From Bryopsis sp. KO-2023 (taxonomy: Eukaryota > Chlorophyta > Ulvophyceae > Bryopsidales > Bryopsidaceae), in assembly GCA_030272585.1 (NCBI GenBank), contig BSYQ01000010.1, positions 62,001-126,000 of the forward strand: 64,000 nucleotides of DNA. The letters are read 5' to 3'. Shown in pieces: positions 9,328 to 21,274 of this stretch. The stretch's first letter is position 1. Every line of letters begins with the position of its first letter. Both the position numbers and the translations under genes were made by a program. The notes beneath the pieces were generated by a model, which worked only from the letters and a program-made list of their open reading frames with translations, was not told the origin of the DNA and did not search any database.

Positions 9328-12300
9328 TAAAGTCCCAGTGGAACCGAAAATAAACGTAGAAGTCGCCTCTGAATATTTTAGACTGTGCTATTGAATCACA
9401 GATTTGGAACTTGTTGTGGAAGATTGCAACAGCATTGTACACCGGCACACCCCACTATATGGTTCTGAATCAATATTCGATTGATGAAATTGAGTTGAAC
9501 ATATTAGTCATGGTTAGCACCCCAACCACATCATGTTCTTCTTCTTAATGAAATGAACTGAGGGTCCTCGTTAGACTACTTAAAGGAGGGTGTTCCATTG
9601 TTAAACAATGTTTTTATTCTTATCACTTGCCTCCTTTTCGTCGTTGTTTCTATTCGATTCTTTCCTCTTTGCTTCGTACATTTCGGTCCCTTCTCGTTTG
9701 TTACGATGCCAAATCGTTTCTTGGCGAAAGATAGAGAGGACCTTGAAGAAGTCATTGCCGTTGATCCTGATCCAATTTTCACGGATCTCTTGTTGGAAGC
9801 CTACGTGGAGCAAGAGAATCAGAAAGCGGAGATGGTGACAATATAAAAACCCTTCGGGTTAAGCTTCGTGTTCCGGAAAAATTTTATTCGGAAAACAGAA
9901 TAAAGTGGGACGGTTTACAGGGTCCGTGTGTCGTTTTAGGTGGGCTTGCAAGTCCTACGAGACTATTCGATTTGGAGCATATTTCCCCCTAATAGTAGAC
10001 CATAATTCCCAATCAGTTTTCACACCCAGAATTACATCCCATACTTCTCAGAATTTTTTTTCATGGAGGATTGTTCCGTGTCTGAGTTCGTCGCTCAATG
10101 CATAAATGCCTCCGACAATCACTACTCGGGAAGACGGCACCACCATATCGTGGTATCGAACTCTCTTGCTTTGTTTAAAATCATATACTAGACGAGTCTA
10201 GAATGTATAGGCTCTACGAGACTTTGATCCTAGTGTTCTTACCCAAAATTTTTTGTTTTCTTATAATGTGTGTCTATTCAAGACTAGCATATCACAATCA
10301 ATTATCTTCCTCTTATCCTTTGACCACTAAATTTCATAATGAAATCGCATTAAATAGCGTTACTTGCCAATGTTCGTGGGGTTTCTACCTTCCCCAAAAT
10401 GGCAATTTGTTTATTTTTCTTTCTAGGCAACTCGAGGGGCACTTCCTCCACAAAAAATTTACGAGGATCTAATAAAGAGGAGTTGGTTTAATAACATGCA
10501 GGTATGTTATGAAAGGATCAAAGATGATACGTTTAACGTCGCTTAAAAACCATTGCTATGATGAAATAACGGAAACGGGAGATTCCTTTAGAAGCTCAAT
10601 CTAGCTAAAGTTTTACTAGATCATGTCGATTTCTAATGTGACAATTAATTAGAAGTATCCACTACATTGAATTCTAGTTTCTAAGAATTTGTAACCTTTT
10701 CAATAGGAAAAGTTCCTATTAAACTTTTCTTACTTTTAGGGGAAGAACAGTAATTCAAACGGATGTATGCTCCATGTAAAGAAAAGTATCATGGAAATCA
10801 TCGGTACCTTATGGAACCACTAGCACACCCTTGTTGGCAATCCTTCGAATTATTATGTAGTTTCGTTATAGTGATGAAGCAGCGTACGAAAATATCCACC
10901 ACCACTCTAATATTTCTTGCTCGCCGTTTACTCTGCTCAAAATCAAGGAACGATGTCATATCTTCAATCAAATTAGCCGATAAATTTTTTCCCACAAGCA
11001 ATATGGTGTATTAATGTTCCAAAAAACCACAACACTGGACTTTTTCCACCACAATGTAGTTAAAAATTTTCTAATTGGCATTCAAAGCACCTTTGGTTGA
11101 TTCGCTTGGTTCGGTCGACGCAAAACTGAAACTAGATAAGCGTGCTCACGCTTAAAGTCAGTCAAGGCAACCTTGTTTCTAAGTATCTGTTGTGCGATAT
11201 AAGTCCAAGATGACTTGGAAGAGTAAGAGAACATGAGAAGGAAACTAGATGTAATCTGTTTCAACACTTAGAGTCAAGCGCGACGTGACTGGCACAAGAG
11301 AAGTCAATCCAATTAAGTCCAGTATGGTCTGCCTAAAGCCGCCATGCCAGTCCCGACCGGTGAACGGACAAGAGTGCCCACCCTTAATAACAATAATGCT
11401 ACAAACGTATTCTTTTCTTTCCATGTGGGGAAAGGGAGAGATGCTTGCTACAATTATATATAGTAATTCGTACAAGACAAGCATCTGTTGAAAAAAGGAC
11501 TCTTGCAAAACAATAGTACCATGACAATAGAGTACCCCTAGAAGAGTCTTGGTGCGATGAATTTAAGGAGACAAAAAATACATCCCAATAGAAATGACTT
11601 TGAGGACTAGACAATCAGACAACAAAAGCTCGAGATTAGTCGTCATGGGAAATATACTTCTTGAGTAAAAAAGGTGTGTTAGTAAGAAAAGGACGTAGTA
11701 AAAATAAGATTACAAAGTTTTCTATGCCTCAATTTGTTTCCACAAGGAAACGACGAGCAAAAAAGCTCGGACAACACAGCGAAATGTTGTTTACGGAGCC
11801 GCATGTGTTCTCTTCCATCTCCCTCATCAGGTATCCCTTGGAAGTGTTTTCAAATAGTTTATCTAAGCTATGTTAAAACTCGAGATGAATCTTTACTTCC
11901 CTTTAAAAAGATGTTATAATTAAATCTAACAATTGTTACTAAGCATTACAATAGGTGTGTTATACAATTGCATATTAACGATAAGAAGAGCACCTCTTTA
12001 ATAAGAGAGTGCAACGAGAGATGTCATTTTTCTGATAGTCTTAACTATAAATCGGAACCATAAGAATTTTGAAACAACAGTTGAGCATAAAAGGACGTGA
12101 AGTCATTGGACGCACTTTTGACATGCATTTTTGAGAATTTCACGATTCCACCATGTTTTTACTCCAAATTATTTCTTGCCACCTCCATGGATTTACTGAA
12201 TCTCATTTCAAGTTTACCTCTTCCCAAAAAGATGAGGAAAGTCACTGCGCATTCCTAACCCATATTTAAGAATTATTTTTTTATTTTTTTAAGTTCATTC

Positions 12301-12444
12301 AAGTGGATGAGGGCCTTACCTATGTTTTGTAAAAAATGGTTGGATCCTTGAAGACGAGGCAACCCCTGGGGAAAAAAATAAAACTATTAGTATTTAACTT
12401 ATTCAGTACAATAAGAAGGGGGGGGAAAACTACCCTTGAAGCCT
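9328..12444. other. About 3.1 kb with no recognisable gene
   Basis: No reading frame here exceeds about 90 codons with recognisable content. A frame at 9703-9846 (MPNRFLAKDREDLEEVIAVD...) after a pyrimidine-rich tract could be a short exon, but I cannot identify it. Base composition is more even than in neighbouring genes, and long T- or A-runs are rare. Confidence 0.4.
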
Positions 12445-12521
12445 TAGGCGCAACCAGGATTTTTTTTTTGGGGGGGGGGCCAGAAAACTTTTAGGGCCCT
12501 GGCCCCCCCTGGTTGCGCCTA
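12445..12521. mobile_element. Tiny foldback/MITE-like sequence with 14-bp inverted ends
   Basis: TAGGCGCAACCAGG (12445-12458) and its exact reverse complement (12508-12521) enclose a T-run, a G-run and a C-rich segment. The outer TA on each side could be the TA target duplication of a Tc1/mariner-type element. It contains no coding sequence. With only 77 bp it could equally be a transcribed hairpin. Confidence 0.4.
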
Positions 12522-12734
12522 TAAATATAGGGTGCAAAAAAAATACCGAAAGAAGTTCACTGAAAAAAAAAAAGGCCCTGAGAACCAGACAAAACGAAAG
12601 CGTGATGAAAATCAAAAGGAAAAAAAGAACAAAACACTGGAAAACTTACAAAAGAAGAGTCTTCTAAAGGACGAAAAGCACCTGGCTGTTTTGCTCAATG
12701 GCTCCCTGGTGAAGAACACATAAGAGGCAAATCA

Positions 12735-12824
12735 GGGCAAACCAGGGTAATTCAGAACAAAACAGCGCTTACTGGCCCAGAAAGTAGACTGCCCCTGAGT
12801 TTTTATAGCACATCTGCACTCGAT
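12735..12824 (+). repeat. Direct repeat, copy 1 (about 90 bp)
   Basis: It runs from GGGCAAACCAGGG to CACTCGAT and shares most bases with 13036-13128, about 300 bp downstream. The shared core includes ACTGGCCCAGAAAGTAGACTG. It lies in the presumed promoter/5' region of the Tex-like gene. Confidence 0.8.
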
Positions 12825-13035
12825 GCGGGCGTTGTATGTTCTGTCAGGAGTATCTCTGGAAAAAATACATTTCCTGCAGTCCAGAGCAGCCACTGGTCAG
12901 AGTTTATCATTCGTTCTTGCCGGAAAGCATGTTTCGATCAATAAGCGGCGTTCTGCTGACCCGCGGTCTCCACCGCTGTTTCATCTGCCCACCCTTCCGC
13001 TCATCACCCTAACCAGCTGCGACCAGCTTCCTGTT

Positions 13036-13128
13036 GGGCAAACCAGGGTAAATCAGAACAGAACATTCAAGCTTACTGGCCCAGAAAGTAGACTGCGCCT
13101 GATTTCTAATAGCACACCTGCACTCGAT
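13036..13128 (+). repeat. Direct repeat, copy 2 (about 93 bp)
   Basis: This partner of 12735-12824 has scattered substitutions and small indels, so the duplication is not very recent. It may have displaced or replaced 5' exons of the Tex-like gene that follows. Confidence 0.8.
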
Positions 13129-13250
13129 CAACCAACTCCCTGTTGCACTCCTGGCCACTGGAAAACCCAGACTCCGCTTCGTTCGCGTTTCTACCAGCAA
13201 CGCAATTGGTTCGCGGTTTCTGTAAACTATTTTAGGATGCAGGTGTTGGC

Positions 13251-16200
13251 ATGTCTGACGAGCAGGAAACAGGCTCCATTCATGTGTTGGAAGATCTGTA
13301 TTTGCCATTCAAGTCAAAAAAAGGGACCAAAGCAAATACGGCCAGGGAAAAAGGACTGGAAAAACTGGCACAAGCTCTCTTATCAGGTAGTTCTGGTCAT
13401 CTGATTGAATATGACCATTTTTTTCTTTTCTGATTATTTTTTTTACAAAATATTTGATTAAAATAGAAACCGAAACCTGTTTTCTTCTCCAGCAATCTTG
13501 AGCCATGTGTGTGGAAGTGGAAAGTATAAAATAACCCCTCCCTCTGTCTGACTATGCAGGGTCCTACTCTCCCGAAATGGTTTCCAAATTTGTGGGGAAA
13601 AATGGAGTGGAGTCTGAAAAGCAGGCAATCGAGGGTGCCCAACACATAATCGTTGAGCTGGCCTCGGAAGTCCCCAGATGTCGAGAATTGGCCAGACAAT
13701 TCGTTCGAACGAGGGGGATGCTGGTCGTCAAAGCAACCAAACTGGCTAAAGGAGAAGAGGGCAATGGTGAGGGAAAGAAAAAGCCTGTTAAAAAAAGGAA
13801 GGGGGGAGGAAAGGGCCCGTCTTTGACATCATCAGCCAGCGACCCGGACACTTACCAGCCTTATTTTGACTTTTCTTGTTCGGTAAGTGAAGGTCTGTGT
13901 GGTTATGTATTTCACACAGCGGCCTCTTTATCACTTTCCTCTTTTTAAATGGCAAAAATATATTTGTATTTATGACAATAGCACTGCAACTGTATTGAGA
14001 ATGATCCTGAGGGGCAGCCTGGTTGCCTATGTTGGATTGGGGGGGGGGTTGAATGTTGGCCACCATTGATATTAATTTCTAAGCTTTCCAATTTTTGATT
14101 TTGTTTCTTTTTTTGGGGGGGAGGGGGGAGTGGGGCAGAGAATAAGAGAAAGAGGAACATAACACTGATGCTTGTGTGTAAATGTCTGTAAACAAAAAAC
14201 ACAGATCCAAAAGCTCCGCCCCCATCAAATCCTAGCGATCAATCGAGGAGAAAGCCTTGGCTTCCTCACTGTGAAAATCGACTGGGACCATTCTTACATC
14301 ACCCAGGAATGCTACGGGCACCTGACCAAAAAGCGGGTGCCCCCCGAAAAAGAAAATATCGTAAAAAAAGCCGTTGAAGAGGGTGTGAAATTGCGCATCA
14401 AGCCGGCAGCCGAAAGGGAAATTCGCAGTTCGCTGAGGGAAGAAGCTGTGAAGGAGGCCAGCGAGGCTTTTTCGAAAAACTTGTCAAATCTGTTGCTGGG
14501 GGCCCCTCTGCCTGGTGTGGTGGTGATGGGAATCGATCCTGGGTTCCGAACTGGCTGCAAAATTGCTGTTTGCGGTCCTGAGGGGGGAGTGCTGGAAACA
14601 GGGGTGAGTCTTGTGCATCAGCAGGAAATTGATACTGTGGTTTTTGAAGGGGACAGAATCATGAAAACTGTCAGATTCTTCTATATTATTGAATTAAATC
14701 AGTGAAATTTCCATGTCGATGTTCATTGATAGGTGGTGTTCTCTTTGTGGAGGGTTAGAAACTTGGTTTTGCACTTCAGTAATAATATGGCATGTAAACT
14801 GTTGAGCAAAAAAAAAAAAAAACAGCTGAATTTTCATTGAATAAGTTGTCAAAAAAGTTTGTATGGGATCTATTTGGTTTTCACTTCATCTCTTTCTGTT
14901 TTTTTCCACACACATGCACAGGTTGTTTACCCTCATCCACCTGCCCCCAAAAAAGTTCAACAAGAGGCTTCCCCCATATTGACCGACCTCATCAAAAAGC
15001 ACAAAGTGGATGCGATAGCCATAGGCAATGGTACCGCTTCTCGAGAAACTGAGGATTTCGTTGCAAGAACTGTTGATGGCAAAGCAAAAAATGTGGGTTG
15101 GTGTGTTGTGAGTGAATGTGGGGCAAGTATATACAGTGCCTCTGAACTGGCTGCCAAAGAATTTCCTAAAATGGATGTCACACTGAGAGGGGCTGTATCG
15201 ATCGCCAGAAGACTGCAGGATCCGCTGGCTGAATATGTCAAGGTATGGGGGTTTTTTCACAACTTTTGTCGAAATGTAAATTCAGTACATTTGAACCTTA
15301 ACTCTATTCTTCATCTCAAGGCGGACAACTTCATTATCAGGAGTGTTTTTTGTGTTATGGATGAAAACGGTTGGCTGAACATTTTTTTGAATAAGTTATA
15401 ATTAAAAAAAAGAATGATTCTGAGAGACTAAGGAGTAAATTGGAAGAAGCAACAATTTTTCTCGATAAAGAGTCCGTTCACTTAGACAACTGAGTTGAGG
15501 CCTAATACTGAACCGTATTGTTTTTTTAAATACACATTTATTTATTTATATTTCTTGTTTTTATCTTGCTCCACAGGTGGACCCCCATCACTTGGGCGTT
15601 GGCCTGTACCAACACGACATCAAATCCGGTTTGCTGGCGGAGCAATTGAAAGGGGTGGTCGAATCTGTGGTAAACACAGTGGGGGTGGAAATCAACACCG
15701 CCTCTGTTTCGCTGCTGGGCTACGTTGCTGGGATCACCCCCCTGGTGGCTTCCAGGATTGTACAGCACCGCGAAGGCAGCGGTCCTTTCACCAACCGGGC
15801 TGAAATCAAAAAGATCAAAGGGTTGGGGCAGAAAGGGTTCACTCAGGCTGCTGGCTTTTTGAGGATCCGGGACGGGGGGAACGCTTTGGACAATACGCCG
15901 GTGCATCCGGAGTCCTACCCCGTGGTTCTCCAGTTGCTGAATGTCTTGACACAGGGAGAGTCAGACATGGCTACTGAGGAGGGTTTGACCATGGCCAAGG
16001 GAGTTGTGGAGGAGGTGGCGAAGGGTGTGAATGGGAAATGGTCAGTGGGTTCGTTGAGTCAGCAGCTGGATGTGGGGGAACCCACTCTGAAAGATATTCT
16101 GGATGCGTTGCAAGCTCCTGGCCGCGATGTCCGAGGGAAGGTTCTGCCCTCGGTGTTGAGAACAGAACAGGCTGGATCGTTCGATGATTTGCAAGTGGGG

Positions 16201-16446
16201 GCAGAAATGCAAGGGGTGGTGCGAAACGTTGTGGAGTTTGGAGCTTTTGTGGATGTGAACGTGGGGAGGGATGGGCTGATACACAGCTCAGAATTGGCCA
16301 GGTTTAAGGGGCACCGGTGTAAGCCCCATGATGTTGTGGGGGTGGGGAATAGGATTCAGGTCAGAGTGAAGGAAGTGGACAAGAAAAGGAAGAGGTTAGG
16401 TTTAGGATTGGTCAAAATGATTTCGGGCAAAGTAGTCAAGATTTAG
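13251..16446 (+). CDS. Tex-like S1 RNA-binding protein, 5 exons, about 682 aa
   Basis: Homologue of bacterial transcription accessory protein Tex and animal SRBD1, a nucleic-acid-binding protein. Exons: 13251-13386, 13560-13882, 14205-14603, 14922-15242, 15577-16446; phases agree. Order: [16 protein letters not shown] (Tex helical domain), [10 protein letters not shown], YqgF/RNase-H-like region from [15 protein letters not shown] to [14 protein letters not shown], then [14 protein letters not shown], helix-hairpin-helix segment ([18 protein letters not shown]...), and a C-terminal S1 domain ([24 protein letters not shown]). Bacterial Tex is about 770 residues; roughly 100 residues of the N-terminal helical region are not visible upstream. 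Either 5' exons were missed or lost, or the first exon starts at an acceptor near 13243. No targeting peptide is evident in this model. Confidence 0.88.
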
Positions 16447-17347
16447 GTTAGAACAATCGAGGCAGAGGGGAAGAGTGGGGTGTCAACTCATCCAGGCTGA
16501 AAGCCCCATGGTTTTTCGTATGGTTTTTTGATCGGTTTTGTTCGTTTTCAATGCAAATTCACAAGAAATGCTACCACAGTCGAGAAAACGAAACAAAATA
16601 TATATATCTTCAGCAACGATACAGGAGAGATGAAACCGTCCATGATGTGCATGCATTCTCTATTTTTCAGGAAATCCTTGTATGAATCAAAGCAGAAAAA
16701 AACCTGCTTTGAGACACCACACTTTGATACAGAAAATATATTCCCCTCCCCCCCCAAAAGAAAAGAAAAATCATTTTTGCATGACCACAGCACGACTAAG
16801 TTTGGCCAAAGCAGACCTCAGGACTGGTGCGCTCCAAAAATAACTCAGCACGTGAGTCATTCTTTTTTGGTTGTGTCAGCACGATTATTGTTGTGTGGTT
16901 CTGTCAGAAACGGTGTCAGGTTGGCGGCCCCCCTCGCATCGTTCGTCGGACAAGAAAGAAAAGTCGACACTGCGATTTGATCGGAATTCGATGGGTTCTT
17001 GCGGCGTATGGGTAAGTTTTGCTAAACTGAATGGTGGGCATTTAAGCAGAACGCGGAGTGGGGGTGATACAGGGAAAAATAATAATAATAAAGTTTGAAG
17101 TCTAAGCTTTTAGCGCAAGTGAACCGAGAAAATCCTTTGTCAAAAGGTTGCTATAAATAAATATATTTATATATATAGCTTGGAGGTGTACCTGTTTGCT
17201 TTCCATGGTCTCTTGAATTTTTGCCAAGAAAGCATCAAATCGACAGAATGGCGTCGTGCAGGAATGCACAGAAAACTGAAAGTGTTGAGCAGATCTTTTG
17301 GAGACTGATATTTTGGGGGGGGGGTTGTGTTTTGTGTTTGTGTTGGC
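16447..17347. other. Intergenic, Tex-like gene to thermospermine synthase
   Basis: This holds the Tex-like 3' region and the ACL5 promoter/leader. A short ATG frame at 16991-17011 ends at a good GTAAGT donor and might be a leader exon, but no matching acceptor lies in phase before 17348. Confidence 0.4.
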
Positions 17348-19697
17348 ATGGGAAAAATCGATATCCAGTTTGAGGAAGAAATCCAACCAGATTTGAAATG
17401 GTCTTTCAGTGTGGATTCCATCTATCATCATGGGAAAAGTAAATTTCAGGATGTGCATATGATCAAGACCGGACCATTTGGAAAGGTGAGAAAAACATTC
17501 TTATTCTTTTTTAAAAATAAATAAATAAACAAAAAAAGAAATGACATCAGTTCTATTATTAGACAGGTCGCTATGTGTTGAAACCTATCTGTGGGAATAG
17601 ATAGAAAGGAAAGTTTAAAAGAACAACAAACATGAGATTAAATGAAAAATTAAATACCTTTGCCACCAAACCTGGAGGAAATTGTGCTTGCTTTAAAACA
17701 AGCCAAAGAGGTATTTTATGAACTCATTCTGTTCCATTCTTTTTATTTTCCAGTTTTTTTTTTACGTAGAGAAATATAATTTTGGGATGTCGAAAAAAAA
17801 ATTCCAGGTGTTGGTGCTGGATGGAAAATTGCAGAGCGCTGAAGCGGACGAATTTGTTTATCACGAGCTGTTGGTGCACCCTGCATTACTAAGCCATCCC
17901 AATCCAAGATCGGTATTTATTTGTGGAGGTATGGTTTCGACCTCATCAATTTCCCCCTCCAAAAAAACTCAAAAAGGAAAAAGCGAAAAACAATCTCTCT
18001 TGCTCTTTTTTTTTTTCTTTGTTTTTAATGGGTTTTTTTGCTTGCTTGCTTTTCGACAGGTGGTGAGGGCTCAACTGCAAGGGAGGTTCTGAAACACAAA
18101 TCGGTGGAGCGTTGTGTAATGGTGGACATAGACGAAGTGGTGTGTGATGTCTGCAGCAAAGAGCTGGAGGAAAATCTCGCAGCTTTCGAAGACCCCCGCT
18201 TGGATTTGATCATCGATGATGCTGGAGGCACTCTGGAAAATTCAACAGAAAAATTCGATGTGATTATAGGGGATCTTGCCGATCCGGTGTTTGGCGGGCC
18301 ATGCTACCATCTATACACTCAAGATTTTTACCAGGTTTGGAAAGAGGGGGGAAAAATATATTTTGGAGGGTTTTTTTTCTTAAATTCTGATTCCTCAAAA
18401 TTACGTTTCGCGATATATAGATCGTTTGAAAGAAAGTCATTTGACAATAAATTAAAAAGAGAACGTATACTACCCCGTACATATTTCCTTTCTTTTTTTT
18501 CTTCATCCCTTCATGTGGATATTCAGCGCATCACAGCTGCGAAACCCTTTTTTTTTTAAGAAAAAAAGAATGTAACAATGGAGGTTGCGTTTTTTTTTAA
18601 AGGAAATTTTGTCCAAATGTATACTTTTGTGTTACAGAGAGTTGTGAAATCCAAATTGAGGGAGGGAGGAATTTTCGTTACCCAAAGCGGTCCGGCAGGT
18701 GTGCTTTCGTGTGGGGAAGTTTTCTCTCCGATCAACAACACTCTTTCGTCAGTTTTTCCGACAGTCATTCCTTACACGCAGCACATGCCTTCCTTCGCAG
18801 ACACCTGGGTGAGTTTTGGGGTTCTTTGGGAAAGCTGCTGCCTATGTGGGAAGGATTTTTTCAAAGAAAAATATACATATATAGATATATTTTGATATAT
18901 ATACTTTGGGTTGTGGCTGTTTCTTTTTTTTCCCCTACTTATCCAGTTTACATGTGCATTGTTTGTTGGGGGAATTATTGGGAATGTGAAATTCTTCAGG
19001 TGATCTAAAAATAGAATGTGTGAAATATATATCCTTAGGGTTGGAACATGGCTTTCACCGACCCTTCGCAGCCAATATTGACCCCAACACAATTAGATGC
19101 AAAAATTCAAGATTCCATCCAAGGAGAATTGAAGGTCAGTCTCCTTTTCTTTCTCTCCCTTTTTTTTTTTACAATTTTTCAACTCATTTTTTTTTTTTTG
19201 GCGGAGGGGGGGGAAGGGAGGAAGGTCTTTCGAAAATTACATACGCATTGATTGAATGAGGATTTGTTTGTGCGCTGCAATGATACAGAGAGGGTTGAAA
19301 TGATCGATATTGTCAATGCTACTGCCCACTGTGCAATTTAAGAAAAGAAATTCGAATCCAAAGAAAAAAAAAAACTGTCATATTTCAGTGTGGATCCAAG
19401 ATATGCATTGAGATTAATTGTTTCAGTTTTCCTGATTTGAATGTACCTCCCCTTCCTGCCTAGATTTTCTCAATGCTTTTTAAGAAAATGAGTGCTGTGG
19501 GACTTAAGGTGGTTTCACCATTTTTGTTTTTTTTATTTTAATTCTATGTTTGGATGCAGTTTTTGGATGGAGCGACTTGGACAGGGGTTTCCTCTCTGAA
19601 CAAAATCGTTCGTGGAAAAGTGGACGACGAAACTCATATCTACAGCAAAGACAATCCTCGTTTCATTCATGGACAAGGCATCAAGACACTAGCTTAA
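17348..19697 (+). CDS. ACL5: Thermospermine synthase (ACL5-type aminopropyltransferase), 6 exons, 312 aa
   Basis: Transfers an aminopropyl group from decarboxylated S-adenosylmethionine to spermidine, giving thermospermine; likely cytosolic. Exons: 17348-17485, 17808-17928, 18060-18334, 18638-18808, 19039-19134, 19560-19697, in consistent phase. Visible landmarks in order: [17 protein letters not shown] (N-terminal beta domain), [19 protein letters not shown], the nucleotide-binding [14 protein letters not shown] loop split by intron 2, the acidic VDIDEVV strand end, [19 protein letters not shown] with the catalytic Asp, [12 protein letters not shown] and C-terminal [12 protein letters not shown]. 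The run of motifs matches plant ACAULIS5 rather than spermidine synthase (SPDS). Arabidopsis ACL5 is about 339 residues; the shortfall is in the N-terminal tail. Confidence 0.93.
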
Positions 19698-21274
19698 AAT
19701 ATACATATATATATATATATATGCAGCTTTGACAGGAAAAGGGGGGTGGTAGGAATGTTTGGTTGGAGATTCCAATCATTTTGAAAGTTTGTTTCTTTTT
19801 TTTCTCAGTTCAAAAAATGAGAGATATTAAGGGAAGAATGATTTGCACATGGTTTGGCTGGCTTTGTTTTTGATCGTAGCTATGCTTTGGTGGTTTAGAA
19901 CAGATTTGAGAAGTCAGGTTTCATATTTTGGGTGCACAGAGGAGGTTGCTGGATGGGGAATCTAGAGAAAGGAAGCACTAGGGTTTTGGGATTAGAGCAC
20001 CTGAAGTTCAGTGAGTGGGAAGACCCAGCTGTCTCTCTGGGGTGTTTTCACTGTGAGGTCTTTTTCTTTTCTTTTTTTTTTGGGGGGGGGGTTGACTGTA
20101 GGTTTTGTAAGCCATGTCACGAGTAAAGTCAATGCGATATGGCTTCCTGTTGGGTTTTGATACAGAATTCAAAAGGTTTCTACAACATCATACTGTCAGG
20201 ATTTAAACTTTTTCAGCAATCACCACAGCGGTCCCGCCTCCAATGCTATTATTCCATACAATCATGTTTTCCAGCTCCCACAAGATACCACCCCAAGCCC
20301 ATTAAAAGTGTTGTTATAGAACATCTCGGCTAATGCGAATTGACCCAGCAATTCGTGTTTCTGTGAAAACTAAACCATTTTCTGCAGCTGGACGGTGGTC
20401 TGCACTCTTGTTCAGCTGCAGCTGGATTCAGTTCTGTGGTGGTGACGTAATTTGAACTACAGAGAGAGAGAGAGATTCTCCACACACAGAGCAGCCAATT
20501 CACCAAATTTTACAGAAAAGGCAGTTAGTCCCAGACCTCCTTAGCGACCGTTACAATGTCACAGCTTTCTTAACCTTTCTTAACCGTGTCAAACCGTTCA
20601 CTCATTACACTCACTCTTGGTTTGCCACTGTTCTCAAAGAAAAAGCTTGCTTTACCGACAGAAAGAATGCGCCACCCAGCACAAACCAAACCAAAAAACC
20701 AACCCAGCACAAGCGAATGCAGATGTTGCATTTTCCGTTTTGTAATGGTGGGCTGATTTGATTTGATTTCCATCGATTTAGCCATCTTTGACGAGTGAGT
20801 TCTTTTAGACCGACAGACGCACTATCTACCGGTCTGGTGTGAATATCGAAGTGTTTTCAGAAACAGAGCCACACAGGCAAACAACCACACAGGAACCCAC
20901 ACAGACATAAACACTGAATCCAAGTTCTCTTTACAGAAGTTCTGCCCCTTTAAATACTCGACCTCAAGGGCCTTTGCAAGCACCTTTCACTCCTAACTCA
21001 CACATGGATTCACACCCTCAGCACCCTTCACATGCTCTTCTCACTACGTCTTGGCCGCCAAGCCATCCCCTATGTCCGACTACATTAACCCAAACTGCCC
21101 ACTAAATGAGCGAACCTGAATGCCTTAGATCAGTTGCTGCGACACCTTTTAGTGGTTCATCCACCCAGCAGCGTGACAGACAGAACCCCCAGCCTCCCAT
21201 ATCATCGCCAGCACTCTTGGCCACGGTTCAGTTCCCTGTATCGACAAGTGGTTTCGTTATCTTTTTTAAAAAAT
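19698..21274. other. Intergenic, about 1.6 kb
   Basis: The 3' flank of ACL5 contains a TA-repeat (19702-19722) and a G-run near 20083. A minus-strand frame 20570-20785 (MAKSMEIKSNQPTITK..., one possible membrane segment) is too short to call. The region just before 21275 is probably the promoter of the SNAPc4-like gene. Confidence 0.4.

Noticed and set aside
11082-11508. Possible copia-type retroelement remnant
   Set aside because: On reading both strands I found no reverse transcriptase, RNase H or integrase motif.
16991-17011. Leader exon MGSCGVW before the thermospermine synthase
   Set aside because: The donor is good, but no acceptor in phase precedes the conserved start at 17348. It may only be 5' UTR.
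20570-20785. 71-codon minus-strand ORF upstream of the SNAPc4-like gene
   Set aside because: It is short, has no recognisable family or clear gene signals, and lies in a probable promoter region.
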